Positions 11,040 through 23,778 of a stretch of DNA of 64,000 nt are shown here, in pieces. This DNA comes from Polytrichum commune (Eukaryota > Streptophyta > Polytrichopsida > Polytrichales > Polytrichaceae): assembly GCA_950295325.1 (NCBI GenBank), contig OX485803.1, forward strand, positions 15,684,001-15,748,000, in the 5' to 3' direction. The position numbers and the translations under genes were made by a program. The notes beneath the pieces were generated by a model. The model saw only the letters and a program-made list of their open reading frames with translations. It was not told where the DNA came from and searched no databases. The first letter of the stretch is position 1; each line of letters opens with the position of its first letter.

Positions 11040-12245
11040 TAACAATCCCTATGCATGCTCTCTAGATCTTGCTAAGCCTAATTCATTTGTCTAAATTTGG
11101 TGGCAACCATAACATCTCCCCCCCCCCCCACTTGTGCTTGGCACGTGATCACCTTATGACCTCTCATGACCCACCACTCATGTTGGTGACATTGGAACTT
11201 GTCAAATCAACTCTTATGAACCACCATCGTCTTTCTAATTATCTACTTTTGATGGTAACATAATTTGAGAGCTTCCTTTGCAAAAGTTTGGAAATTCACT
11301 TCAACCAATATTATTAAGGAGTGTCAAAATTGGAATTTGTTACCTCAACTAGAGCTCACTAATCCCTCCACTTGCTCAACCTCTACATTTTACCAAACAA
11401 CACCTCAATCATTTTGTCAACAATATCCACGCCATCATTCCCACCACCACGGGCCACATGTGCCTACCACATGATCACCTCGCCTCCCATGACATTGCAA
11501 CTTCTTACTTAATAAACTGCCATGGCCCACCATCTTTCTATTTTAAACTAGGATTTAGGTATATATGAATTTATGCATGCATTCTAGACAATTCCAACCG
11601 CCAATATGATGTACACTAGATCACAAAACTACACAAATACGTTGGTTGACGAACATGGAATACAAACATTCAAAGTTGTGGTTGTTGTGTTGTTGCTTTT
11701 GTTGTCATCATTTGATGTTTAGATCCTTACACAACCATTATTATTTTGAACAAATGGTTTGTCCAAGTAAATACTTAAAATGTGAGTTTTTATCTAGTAC
11801 CTTTGATTGTAATATTGAGAACCATCATATGTTCGAGTCTAGAAAATCCACTTGATTAGGCCTGGATGCACCACCAATTCACATCAACCAACTAAAAAGA
11901 CTACTAGACAAACATTATAGCTCACTCATCAATCCCCTTGCACGCTCTTAGATCTCAATTCTTGGTAGCTCTAGCTTCATCTGTCTATTGGCGCCAACCC
12001 CACCATTGCCCCCGCCCCCATCCATGGATACAACGCGATCACTTCACCTCCAACGTTTAGGAATAATATTCAGAGAATATCATAGTTTGACTATAGTTCT
12101 TTATCAATCCCTCCGCTTGTTCTTTGAAGTTCATCAACCCCTCATAATATAACCATCAGTAAGCTAAGTTGGCAACGGTTACCATGCCAACAGCCCCACC
12201 ACCATTTGAGGGTGCCATGTCATCACCTCACTCCCTTGACCCAAC
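11040..12245 (+). repeat. four further copies of the G-box-bearing unit
   Basis: Diverged copies lie at about 11040-11180, 11355-11490, 11925-12055 and 12100-12245. Each has a caatccctccacttgctc-like start, a C-rich centre and an end like cacgtgatcacctcacctcc followed by catgaccc. The core hexamer reads CACGTG in the first copy, CACATG in the second, gcgatcac in the third and catgtcatc in the fourth. Spacing is irregular (about 315, 570 and 175 bp), so this is a decayed array. I see nothing else between 10880 and 12765. Confidence 0.55.
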
Positions 12246-12769
12246 ATCTTTCTTTGTTTCCACCTTTCAAATTTTATGATAACATCACAAGATTCCACGA
12301 CAAGATGATACGCATCAACAATGGGAAAACACACATACACTCGCACTTGATTAAGGAACTAGGATTTAAGTAAATATGGACAAAAGACTAGTTGTCAGAA
12401 GAGTTAACAATACTTCAAGTCTTTATTTCATAGTTCAAACGTGCACGTTGCAAAACAAATTATATGGAGGAAGAAACTAGAAAAATATGATGAATTCTCA
12501 ATTATACATCCTTTGAGAAGCAATATTTGTCAATTATTCCTTCTAGATGTGTATTTTTTTTTCACAAATAACATAGTGTGCATGCAACTAACGTGTGTTA
12601 TAATAAGAGATGGGTGCCAACACTGTAAATTGGACACCTAGTGATGCTTGCCTAGGTGTAAGTGAAAGTGATTCAAAACTGAACACTGACTTTGAATTTT
12701 GTGAAGAAAAGTTCATAGACATTTCAAAAAATATCGATCTACATAGCCAAGCAATTTATTGATCTACAA

Positions 12770-13445
12770 TGCCCAAAAACATGACAAACATCCTCTCAGT
12801 CCAAGAGATTGTTTTCCAACATCCCAGAGACATTATTGTTGGTTTCAAAATTTATTAATTTTTTTTAAAGTTCTTTGAAATTATGCCCCAAACATTTCTT
12901 GGGGTCCTCTCATGCTTCAAAAACATGCCCAAAAACTTGAAAATTTCTCTCTTAGTGTTGAGAGGGTGTTTTTCCAACATTCTTGAAACATTATTGTTGG
13001 TTTCAAATTTTATCAATGTTTTCTAAAATTCCTCAAAATTGACTCTCCAAACACTTCCCGCGGCCTTCTCAGGGCTTCTAAAAATGCTCAAAAACTCAAA
13101 AAACATCTTCTCAATGCCAAGAGGGTACTCTTCAACATTTTTTAAGACATTATCATTGGTTCAAATTTTTATATTATTTTTTCAAATTTCTTTAAAAAAT
13201 GACGCCCAATGTTTCCTAAGGCCCTCTCAAGGCTTCTGAAAAATGCCTAAAAACTTGAAAAAAAACCCTTTTGGTGTCAAGAAGGTGTTTTTCAACATTT
13301 TGGAGATGTTATTGTTGGTTCCAAATTTTATTCTATTTTCCAATAACTCTTTTAAAATGACGCCTCAATGCTTCTTAGGGCGCTTTAGGGCTTCTAAAAA
13401 ATGCCCAAAAACGTTGAAGACACCCTATCGGTGCTGAGAGGGTGT
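12770..13445. repeat. ~157-bp tandem array, four units plus a partial
   Basis: Units begin at gcccaaaaac or close variants near 12770, 12927, 13086, 13246 and 13402 (periods 156-160 bp). Shared blocks are gagggtgtttttcaacat, acattattgttggttt, caaattttat and the closing cttctcagggcttctaaaaa. The repetition produces short open frames on the plus strand that are not genes. The array may lie inside a decayed CACTA element (see the terminus at 14190-14219). Confidence 0.85.
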
Positions 13446-14189
13446 TTTAAACACACCAAAGTTGGTTTTGTATGTCTTTGTGGGCCCTTTTACGGCCATC
13501 ATTTGCTCATAATATGTGGTTTTCTTGAACTAGTCATCACCTCAACCGCAAGGCTTTCGACCTCATTTCTTTTGGGATTGTCCTTGCAAGTTTGAAGGGG
13601 TGTTTCTCACCCTCATTGTTGGGCTTGATAGTATACTCGGGAGGCAACCAAGGGGGTTTAACTCGGTTGGTGGCCTGCACCCCCAACTAGCAATGGGATC
13701 TCAGAATGGCCAAGAGGATTTGTTGAAAAGGGTTGAGGTGATGTCCAATCCTCAATAATCAGAATATTAGATTCTACAATGGCCATATGAAGCCTGCAAA
13801 GATGCATTGAAAGTCCAATTTTTTTTTTCAAAAGAAGCATGAAGAATTCTTGAAAACACCATCTCAGGATTCCAATTGTTAATGTTGAATCTTACGGGGT
13901 CATTAGTTACGTGGTTCAAACACGTTACTTCTTTTGGAAATTGCATACTTAAAAGACAGATGTTAAAAAATTATGAATATAGCAAACACAAAGGGAAGAG
14001 AGAAGAAAGTAGACAACGCCAACTGCAGGTGTTGGCGTGAACAAGGGATGCTTCACCTTGATCATAGTCACAAGCTCATATGTGGATTTGGAGCAGGTTT
14101 ATTGAGCATGGCTATGGGACAAGTGCTATTGCCTCAAGTTAGAGGTAGTCTCATTAATAACCAATGACAAGGGGCATTGTAGGCCCATT
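13446..14189. other. intergenic, no gene seen
   Basis: No coding region or clear repeat is recognisable here. If the CACTA terminus at 14219 belongs to an element reaching back to 11899, this stretch would be its interior. Confidence 0.4.
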
Positions 14190-14219
14190 AGTGAAAAAAT
14201 GTGTTTTTGTCTAGTAGTG
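14190..14219. mobile_element. CACTA-like 3' terminus
   Basis: The stretch ends in tgtttttgtctagtagtg. Reverse-complemented it begins CACTACTAGACAAAAACAC, which fits the terminal inverted repeats of CACTA (En/Spm) elements. A possible left partner, ctactagacaaa at 11901-11912, shares a 12-mer but starts GACTA rather than CACTA. No matching 3-bp target duplication is present, so the full extent is uncertain. Confidence 0.35.
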
Positions 14220-14224
14220 TTGTG

Positions 14225-14325
14225 CATCTCAAGCATGGGTGCTATGAGGGCAAAGTGTCTTAACTTGTTCCAACCTAAATTGGGTTCGATTCTCAGGGGG
14301 TCTACGGGAGATTCTTCTATTTCAT
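14225..14325 (+). repeat. possible tRNA-derived (SINE-like) fragment
   Basis: gggttcgattctcag (14281-14295) matches the B box of RNA polymerase III promoters. A weak A-box-like gggtgctatgagggc lies about 45 bp upstream. It does not fold as an intact tRNA, and I see neither a tail nor a target duplication. Confidence 0.2.
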
Positions 14326-15990
14326 AATCTGAGCTAATTGACTAGGTTTAGGCATCATGTTGTAAAACTCATTCTTGGGATTATGTTGTGTGTATGTCCG
14401 GGGATGGACTCTTCATTGGAAACACAAATGATGTGCGTAGGTCCCTTACCAATGTCTAGAGTCTTCCATAACCGCCCATTTCAACTACTCACTCCTCCTC
14501 ACTTTACCGCTCAAAACTAGAACACGTGTCATGACACTGTTGGTTCCGATCTGAACATAATTCAAACCCATCTTAGTCGAAATTTCGATACCCTTGTAGA
14601 TAGATTGCCGATGGGGTCCTCATCAGGACTAGGCACCTCTAATATAACCCCACCCTTGACGTTACAAATGACATAATAGCAACTCATCAAAAGTTACAAA
14701 TGACGTAGCAACCTCATCATCTCGTGCAGCGTTACCGAGGCAGCATTTGCAGTGAGATCGACACACACTTTGGTGGAGTACTACTCCAGGGTCCCCAAAT
14801 GTCGTTAATATGTCTCCTTCCTTCTTCTTTTTCTCGTTATTAAGTACAGTTGTAATTCGTGAGCCCCTGTTCTCCTAAAGTTCCAGATGGTTTTGATACG
14901 AGCCCAGAACATTGTCATCCAAAGTCGTTGCACATGATTGGGTCCTCTTGAAACTCGAGCTTACACGCAACCCGAACAAAGTGTTAATTTATCATCGAGC
15001 TTCACGTTACTACTGGCTGCACTGCATCAATTGGGTAGCTTCCCTTCTCCGTATTATAGACAAAGGCATGGGTTCAAATACATGCAAACCATTAATGAGC
15101 TCCGAGAGATTGGCATGGGAACAGGATCTGCCAGATACTAGAGTAAAATTTTGTTTTGTAAATATACAAAGCACGTCGACTCGTACTAACTCAACCCAAC
15201 CCACGCCTCCATACTTTCAAACTCCCAAATTACTCTTTACTAGCTAGATACATCGTCATGATAAAGTAACGCAATCCCATGAGAATTAAAGCCCTGTGAT
15301 TACCATGTGGCTGCGGCCTCAGCTGTCACACTAATTAAGTTGCTGCCAGCTACATTAAGAGCAGCAACAGATGATGGAGAATTTAGAATTAGGATGTAAC
15401 CGAAAAGTATCACTTTACTAACTCACACAAGTTAGTCGAAAACAGAATGTGTCAGTTATGCGCAGCTCCATAACTTATTGTGTCCACAACATTAAGATCG
15501 AGGCATCTATAACCAATACTATATATATACGAGAGCTTGCATCTGTTAAGGAGGAATAGTAGTAGGGAAATATAAAATTTTCAAAATAAAATTTCATGAA
15601 TACGGAGATTGTTGCAAATTTCGAAGCGGTGAAGTTAGGGTGACAACGGGTCGATCTCTAGGTTAATCCATAACCGCTCGTCTAAATGCTAATGTTTGGC
15701 TATGACAGTTGTCAAAACGCTTGTGAGGATAATCAATCACAAGCCGCCACCACATACACCTTAATTTCATTTGGTTGAAAAATATAGATCACATCCATCT
15801 TGACATTACATGACCCTAGTGAGAGGTTAAATGAACTTGGTCGACTATGGACGCCTCAACCTTATAGGCAAAGCTTCATGACACCTACCATGGGGGAGGG
15901 TGAAAATGTAGAGAAATGTTGCAAAGTCTCGGGGTTGTTATTATTAGCCCAATTGACGTCTACGTTGGGATTAGGATATACAATTCAATT
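14326..15990. other. intergenic, no gene seen
   Basis: This is ordinary AT-rich DNA with only short unassigned open frames, for example at 14912-15247. It contains no repeat pair that I could recognise. Confidence 0.4.
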
Positions 15991-15992
15991 TA

Positions 15993-17331
15993 GTGCGATT
16001 CAATCAAAATAAATTAACAAAAAACTTGGAAGGGTCTAGTTTTTATTACACCCCTCGTGATTGGTGTCGTGAAGCAATATCTCAATGGGATGCTCTTTTG
16101 AAATCCAAGAGGGGAGAGCTCAAATTCACTAAGTTGCCTAGTGATAGTTACGTCACTAATTCGGGTAATTTGGGTATGTTAAGATGGTGGAATGCATGAG
16201 ATTCCGCTTCAAGAGGCCTCTCACGGCCTCTTTTTTCTTTTCTTTTCTTTTTCTTTTTCCCTCCAGGTTCATGATCTTTGATGACTTGGGGGTCGGGAAG
16301 GGGGACCTTGACCCAGGACAGAACAATGTTATGTGATTTAGAAAAGGGAAAAACAACAATTGGTTTCTTATTCAAACTCAATCTTCATATATTGCTGACT
16401 TTAGGTATGAGACAAATTTGCACCATGTTAATTCCTCGTAGAATGCTTTGTCCTTGCATAAGGGCTCTCCTCGTGGGTGCTTGTGAGACTGACCAAAGAA
16501 GTGCAAATAATCCAAGAAAAATGCTCGTTCTCAAACCCTTCTCAAACTTGAAGTTCTTATGTGATAAAGTGGTGCCTTGGCCCTTGGAAGATTACACAGT
16601 GTATGCTCCCAATGGCATCAAACTCGACGTATGGTTGTGGTAACATTTAATAACTTTAGATGTGCTCCTATTGTGGATACTCGATTGAGCATTTCAATAT
16701 ATGAAGGGGTTTTGAACACAAAATGAAGAGTACGTGAGCTCATTAACAAACCAAATGAAAAAAAAGTGAAATTCTATCTTATTACTTTTGAACGCAAGGT
16801 TGACAAAGTCTCGATTCTTGAAGTGAAACTCATAAATTACCTATAACAATAATAAATTTTAATTATGTACAATGATATGTTAGAAACCATTCCATGCCAT
16901 GGTCCACAATGCACTAGGTGTACCCACGTTATATTGTGGATTGGTCCAAGTGGCTTGATGCTTACATCAACTCCTAGATTCAAGAACAATTTGACTCGTG
17001 AGCATTATACCAAGGCATTTACCCTAAAGTATGAAAATGTCGGGTGGTGTAGTAATGAACATTTGGCCTTTGCATTGATGTTTGCAAACACTACCTACCT
17101 TTCCCCAAAGGTTCTTTGACCTCACAAGGCATATATGTAGATGGGCTCCCGCTTTAAGTTTAAACCTCGGTATTGCCAATGGTCCCACTGTACAATCGAA
17201 AAAGTGAAGTAGAACATGATATTTTGTCAGGGTGGGAGAATCTATTCTACAATAATAGTGGAGATCGAGGATGTGCAAAGGGACATGATGCGGCCCATGG
17301 CCGTCACGTTGAGACGTGACACCCATTGATG
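15993..17331 (+). pseudogene. decayed protein-coding relic, family unknown
   Basis: Several plus-strand segments read like real protein but sit in different frames. They are DWCREAISQWDALLKSKRG and NLGMLRWWNA (16059-16196), FMIFDDLGVGKGDLDPGQN (16267-16323), then KVKFYLITFERKVDKVSI near 16770. Next come MLETIPCHGPQCTRCTHVIL, TSTPRFKNNLTREHYTKAF and NEHLAFALMFANTTYLSPK (16878-17110). The end is GWENLFYNNSGDRGC, GHDAAHGRHVE and HPLMW before a TAA at about 17331. Stops and frameshifts separate the segments. A 45-bp pyrimidine run ending ccctccag (16228-16266) looks like an intron acceptor before FMIFDD. The pattern suggests a dead gene or transposon gene of more than 350 codons. I do not recognise the family. 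The Cys-containing CHGPQCTRC may bind metal, which is a guess. Confidence 0.5.
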
Positions 17332-18808
17332 TGGTAATTTTTTTTACGACACCATTATTATGTTAAAATAATTATTTTTCTGATCGATTATTGTAGCAAC
17401 TAGCAATCAACTTCTTAAAATAAACTTTCAATTTTTCATTTTTTTCCAAAAACAACTCTAAATCGTTAGATCTAGATGCAAGATCTAGCCATTCTAAAAA
17501 ATCTTTTTTTTCTTTAAATTCTTTTTTCCCCTGGAAGTTGATTGCTCTTGATTAATTACAATAGTCTATTGTGACTAGTCGACTACTAAACCACTTAGAG
17601 CTTGAGTTGTGAGAAAGTTGTACTTCCAATTTCAGAAGTTTGATACTTGGTTGACAAGCTTTCATTCAAGTCTCAAATTATTGAGACTTCACCGATCCTC
17701 AAGCTCTCTATAGGTTGAGTAAGTGTGAAGTGACTGTACTCAATTGATATCATGTCAAGGGGGAAATGATATTAGAATCTAGAGTGGACTTGAGGCCACA
17801 GTCATGTGTGAGAGGTTCCCTACGTCCATGAGAAGGTTCTTCAAGCTCACAACCTTTCTATTGCAAAGAGGACCTAAGTGACCATGTCATCATCTAGGAA
17901 GACCTAGCAATACCTCAAAATTGTAGGTTCATAATAATATCCTATCTATAAATGACAAAATTTGAATGAGATATGAATGCAACCTTTTGGAACATATAAA
18001 ACATTTATGTAGGCAAAGTCCATGTCTACTGCCAGGTCACCTTTGAGCATGGCTCTTCCTTGCCATTGTTCCTTAATGAACTATGCGCCTTGATGCATAA
18101 TTTGTTAAGCAAAAAACACATGTACATTGGTAGCATAAACGCAAACACTAGGTATTTTGTGGGTATTTTTGTAGCCTCCGGAGTTTATATTCAACCCAAT
18201 CTCATATCTTAGAGATTCCAACCTCAATAGGAGAGTAAGTAGGTGCTTCACCTATCTAGGAAGTACAGTATTAAGGGTGGTGTGAGGCCAAATCCACCAC
18301 CCTTAAGCGTCCTAGTCCGGGTGATGGCTTTGAGAATCACATGTATCTCTTACAACCTTGAACCATGTGCAAAGTAATTTTTATGTCCAAAAGAACACAT
18401 ATTGTTTCCACTCATTGTGCTTTATTAATGTTAGCCTCTTGGCTTGTGCTAGAGTTGGCCTTCTCAAGAGTCCACCCCGCGGCTTTAGCCACACATGCCC
18501 TTAAGGACATTCCCCTCGCTCGTTTAACCTTCACTTCTCTTTTCTTGTCATTGCAAGAGTCTTCCACATTCTCCATTAATAATGCAAGTGAGTTATTTTG
18601 ACCGGGAGGTTCAAGTGTTGAAAAACACTTTACTCAACAGCTAAACACACTCATACAAACCCACACGTAGCACAAACTAGCCTAATGGGTCTAACTACTT
18701 AGCCACCCCTAAAATGGTCTAATGTAATCTAGTTTTTTATGTGCTAACACCCACTAATTGGGCGTAGCCTTGCTAACCCCTAGATATCATAATGGTGGTT
18801 TGTTGCTA
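17332..18808. other. intergenic, no gene seen
   Basis: I see only AT-rich DNA and one short perfect inverted repeat, ttaagggtggtg with caccacccttaa (about 18271-18306, loop 12 bp). The short open frames do not resemble any family. Confidence 0.4.
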
Positions 18809-19055
18809 AGCCTCGCAGCTGCAATCTGGCCACGGCCTCGGTCTGCCTAAGTAAACCAGCAACCCAGCTGCAGTTGGCCATGACCTCCAGCTACCTAAGT
18901 AAACCAGCAGCCCAGCTGCAGTTGGCCACGGCCTCCAGCTGCCTAAGTAAACCAGCAGCCCAGCTGCAGTTGGCCACGGCCTCGGGCTGTCTAAGTAACC
19001 AGCAGCCCAGCTGCAATCTGGCCACGGCCTCCAATACCCGAATGGGTAACCCACC
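18809..19055. repeat. 48-bp minisatellite, about five units
   Basis: The unit cagctgcagttggccacggc continues with ctccagctgcctaagtaaac and cagcagcc. It repeats near 18861 and 18909, with more diverged units on both sides and one 1-bp deletion (taagtaacc). Because 48 is a multiple of three, both strands stay open and give repetitive spurious proteins. Confidence 0.9.
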
Positions 19056-20414
19056 TACTAGTTGCTCCTTAACACAAACCCCTTCATTCACTAACAAATG
19101 TTTTCTAAGTTTTTCTTACTCTTTCCTTTTCTTTGCTCCTAATGAACTAATCTAACACACTAATTTCACTAACTACTAACTAATCAACACGTGCAATCTT
19201 AAACTCTAAGAGCTCACTCACTTGGGAGGCATTGAGAGAGAGAGCTTAACTAATTAACCTCACTAAAAACTAATAACCCACACACGTGGCTCAAGCTCTT
19301 AAGAGCTTGCTCCCTTGAGAGCGCTTGATGGAGAGAGAGGAAAATGAGAGAGAAAACACCTTAAGTAGCAAAGAGGGAGAGAGGGAGAGAGGGAGAGAGA
19401 GGTGAGGATAGGGTGAGAGGATTAGCACCTCCAATCACAATCCCTTAACCTTCACCTTCAAAGTAGGGACTAATCCCCTTCCACCAAGCTTCCTTCTTCC
19501 TAAACTACCAAGGTGGATCCAAAAGTGGGCATTTAACCTGCTGTCGGGTAGAGAGGGTTCCGCCTTGGGAAAGCGCTGGGCTTCTGGCTGCAACTAGATT
19601 TTATCGGACCCGTCGAATCTTCTGGTCTTCAATCGAATCTTCCGGTCTTCTAGTCTTCAATTTCTTCTAATCTTCAACCTCTTTCCCGTCGACCTATCCT
19701 GTTGCGGATCTATATGGATAAAGGGTAAGGGTAGTGTGATAAGAAACCACGGGCTTCGGACGGGTAAAACGGGATGTCAGAACACGAGCTGACGTCCGAA
19801 AGATTGGCTCCTAAACTTTCAAACCCACGGTGACCAGCAATCGCGCCTCACCAGTGGGAACGACAGAAAACAACCTTGTGGGTGATTAATCCCATTTCGT
19901 TGTCACAAACAACCTTGTGGGTCATTAATCCCACTTCGTTGTCACACAGGAAACAAATTACGATGCAGAAATGAAATGCAACTAGCCTCCAAAACCGGCT
20001 TGGAATCACACACACAAGAAAAAGACAGCGTGCCACAAGCAACCACACATTCGAGTCTTGAAGCCTTCAATTCTTTAATCTGTCCGTCTTCTATGGTCGG
20101 TTGAAGTCTCAGCTCTTCTTTTAAGAACCAACAGACTTCCCTCCACTCAAACAAGCACAAATCTTGATTGCTAACTTCCAAAACAACAAGTGAGATCTCT
20201 CATGAATCACAAATCCCTCGTATTTTATTTCATATTCTTCTCAAAACAACTCATACCGTGAGCTTCGAATCCACTTCTCTCTCTCAATAACTTCTCTCCC
20301 ACAATAATCACATAACATCTTTCCTTCACCACCTCTCCCTATCCATGCGAGAGACAAAGTTCTATCTTATCCTCATCACATGGCTTCTAATCACCCATTG
20401 GTCCAAAGTAACTC
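19056..20414. other. intergenic with small repeats
   Basis: A (GAGAGGGA)n tract lies at 19374-19402. A 39-bp unit with caaccttgtgggt and attaatcccatttcgttgtc occurs twice in tandem at 19868-19945. The stretch at 19520-19850 is less AT-rich than its surroundings and could be part of a retrotransposon terminal repeat, but I found no primer-binding site or reverse-transcriptase frame to support that. Confidence 0.4.
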
Positions 20415-20608
20415 AAGATAACTAAAAGACAAAAATAAACTATGAGTAAATAAAAAGGTAATCTATTTCTATCATTTGGTAAAGGTAACTAAGAGTAACT
20501 ATGAATAAACATAAAGGTAAGCAACTTCTATCCACTTCTATCCTTAGGTAATGATAACTAAAATAAACTACGAGTAAATAAAAATAATAATCTACTTCTA
20601 TTCTTTAT
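20415..20608. repeat. ~70-bp tandem repeat, three units
   Basis: Three diverged units contain aactaaaataaactatgagt, aaataaaaaggtaatctact and tctatcctttggtaa. They begin near 20417, 20488 and 20558. Confidence 0.75.
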
Positions 20609-22237
20609 TATTTTTCTCCAAGACCAAGAATCACAATGCAATATTAAATACGTACACATCTATATAGTGTACATATTTACATCACGACACCGCGGAGCTC
20701 ACCTTGCTTCACCTTACCCCCTACTCACAATATCAAGGCATACTCTTATTGAATTCAACCTTGAAATAATCACACAACACATTCTAAAGCCTAAACTTAA
20801 ATCCAAACCACATTTCACTCTTTTTATGTTTTGTGAATAATCATAACACATCAAAGTCAAACTAAAATTGGTTTCGAAGAGTTAATCACCACATGTGGAC
20901 ACCATTTTGGGCTCACAGGTGGGTTTACAATAGGGTATGGGTTCGAGGATTTGAGGTCCAAAACACCTCTTTTTGGATCTTGTTTTTTGACTCAATATTA
21001 GACCCAAGTTTGTAGCTTACTATCTCTTATTGTGTGGAGTACTTTCGTACGTTTGGACCTACAATATTTGGCCGAAAATTTGTGTGAAGACCTGTACTCT
21101 AAATCCAGTTATGTTGGTCCTTGACTCCTCGTAGGTCTTTCATTATGTTTCAATATCTCTTTGATAAGAGTATCAAGAAGATTAACAAGGCACAATTAAA
21201 CCTTAGGAGTTTTATCATGTGGATTATTTGGGAAGGAGAGGAATGATTGAAAGTGTGTAATCATATTCAGTGGTTGGCTTAAATTTTCTTTTCAAACTAT
21301 TTGTTGCTCTCTTGGACTATGGTACGTTGGATAGGAAGAAAGTGTTGGTTGATCACGCTAAGGCTGTGAGTTTGGCAAGCATGACGTTCTAGATGAATTG
21401 GATAGGCATTGGTGCCAAAGAGGCTTGAATTTTTGTAGGAATGAGCTCATGGTTAATTGGCGAGATAAAGGCTTGGTGATGGGTCTTAATACTTAGATGT
21501 TGCAAAGGGATCTTCAAGGTTTTGTCCTCCTCATGGTTTTCCTTTATTCTCTAAAAAACAAATTGTGGAAATTGGTGCCATATAAGCACCATAGCTTCAC
21601 TTTGTTCATATTTTGGAGTTAGACCCTAGTGTAAACTCCTTGGGTTCAATTATTTAAAATCGATCAATACGATTGTTTACTTTGTTCATTTTTTGGGAGG
21701 TCTTGGACCCTCATATGAACCATGGACCCTTAATTATCCATTTGTCTACCTAATCTAGAATAACAATTCATGCTAGCCTCCACCACATCATGTGATGACA
21801 TACCCAAAACCATCACATCAACAGTGGTAAAATCAACGTGGTCGATACCTAGTCAACTGCCTTGGTGATTGTCATTTTCATTGTCAATAAATCTAGTTAC
21901 ATACAAGATCTAACAATCTAGTTAGTATTGGTACATAGTGAGCTACTTATAATAATAAAAATCAAATTAACAAGGTGGTATGGTTGTTGCTGCGATAATT
22001 TTTATTACATGTTATGGACATGTTATGAACTGCCATCGTAAATCCGTTGTGATGTGGCATGAGCGTTATAGGCCATGTTATGTCCATTTGCACATCTTTG
22101 ATATAGGAAGTACTAAGAATTCTTGCTAATGTAGGAAATATTGAGTGGTTGATGGCATCTGACCAACAAGTCAATAAATGAGAACGCAAAGGGGTTGCTT
22201 CACCACATTACTAAATGACCATTATTCGTTCCCATTT
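20609..22237. other. intergenic, no gene seen
   Basis: There is no gene-like reading frame and no clear repeat partner within the window. Confidence 0.4.
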
Positions 22238-22625
22238 CTAGCCCCAATATAATCTATTTGAACACTATAACACTATAAATATTTGTTCAACTTCGGTTTA
22301 TAACCATCGTTGCATCCTCCTTTCAACCGCACCGATTCTCCACTAGACGAGTCTAAAGACATGATGCCATTTTATCGTTGATGAATAAGAAAATAAGTTT
22401 TTTTTCAAGTAGGATAGGGTCTCCAAGAGTAAGATGATAGTATATTCTTTGAATAATATATGATTTTAAAGTTTCAAGGGTATCTTTCATAGTTTGTAAG
22501 AAAACATCCTTTAGACACAAGTGATAGCCCTAATATAACCTATTTGAACACTATAGCGTTATAAATGTTCGTTCAACTTCGACTTATAGTCATCGTTGCA
22601 TCCTCCTTTAAACCGCACCGACTCT
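22238..22625 (+). repeat. two direct copies of a ~103-bp segment
   Basis: Segments at about 22238-22340 and 22522-22625 share aatataatctatttgaacac, a variable stretch, gttcaacttcggtttata, and catcgttgcatcctcctttc followed by aaccgcaccga. The period is about 284 bp. The pair resembles the ends of a small duplication or two halves of a decayed element. Confidence 0.75.
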
Positions 22626-23778
22626 CTATTTCATAAACAATACTCAATCTGACACCTCACTCCATCATGGACCATTCTTTGAAATATTCTAAAATATTTC
22701 AGTAAAACATTCTGTGTCATTTGAAGCAACCATACGCCCTGCTCAGTAAAATACGTACCAATTTAATGGAGCCTTTTGTAAGTTGAAACCTAGTTTGCCA
22801 AGAAGGAACTTGAAGAAAACTTGGAGTCTTTGTGGAGTTTGGATAACTGTCAAGGACCCACTTGAGTGTTGTATGTTTGCATGAGAATACAATATACTAC
22901 TTGTTTGTTGGCTTTGTTTGTAGGACAAAGACTATGCATCAACTTCTCTGTCTCAAGAGCAAATTTCCTAACCACTTTGTGTTCACACTTGGACGTTACT
23001 TGTTCTTGCTATTTGGTAGACTTTATTTAATGTGGATGTTAACTATAGTTATATACATATATATATCCAGTTAACTATAGTTGCTCTCTAAAATGTATTG
23101 AAAAGAATTCCTACTTAACTATAGTTATTTTGGCAATTGTTAATTTTTTATTTCAAAAATTTCAAGTGATAAATGATTAGCCTTAGTCCTTGATCCGCAT
23201 TTGAGAAAAAGGTGCACAACATCCAAGAAAGGTTTGGTTATATGTATAGTAAATAGCCACGGATTGGCATGAGCAAAGTAGACAGCTACAGCCGTAGTCT
23301 TTCATAATAAAGGACAAAGCCTCACGGTTATACCGTTTTCTTGTTTATCATTCCCACTAGCAAGAATCGCCTTGAACAATTTTGTATGTGAGAATTACGT
23401 TATTGTATGTTAAGGAGCTTTGGCATGTTGCCGCCTGTAACGTCAAGGTCTTGATTTCATTGAACTTTGTGGATGACAAGGCTTGCATCACACGGTTTTT
23501 TACAATTGGGTTTTTCATAGTTTTTTTTTTTAAATAAATTTTTAAACCCAATCATTTGAGGTCCAACAAAATTTGGTTTTGTTCGGTTTTATTGCATATA
23601 AGTTAAGATTATAGGGCAGAGGGCCCAATGTCTGCCAATGGCAGTGCTAAATGTTGAAATAAAACCATGGTTTTATTCACATAAATCGTTTATTTCGCAT
23701 TAAAACCAAAAACCCGATGCATCGGCCCGAAAAAGTTGGGTTCTTTCTACCCTTGGTGGATGATGGCTTATGCCAACT
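22626..23778. other. intergenic, no gene seen
   Basis: The dodecamer ttaactatagtt occurs three times between 23030 and 23130. Nothing else is recognisable. Confidence 0.4.

Noticed and set aside
18806-19155. Repetitive frames over the 48-bp minisatellite
   Set aside because: The unit length is a multiple of three, so open frames arise on both strands without selection.
19520-20050. LTR retrotransposon end
   Set aside because: No primer-binding site, polypurine tract, paired long repeat or reverse-transcriptase reading was found.
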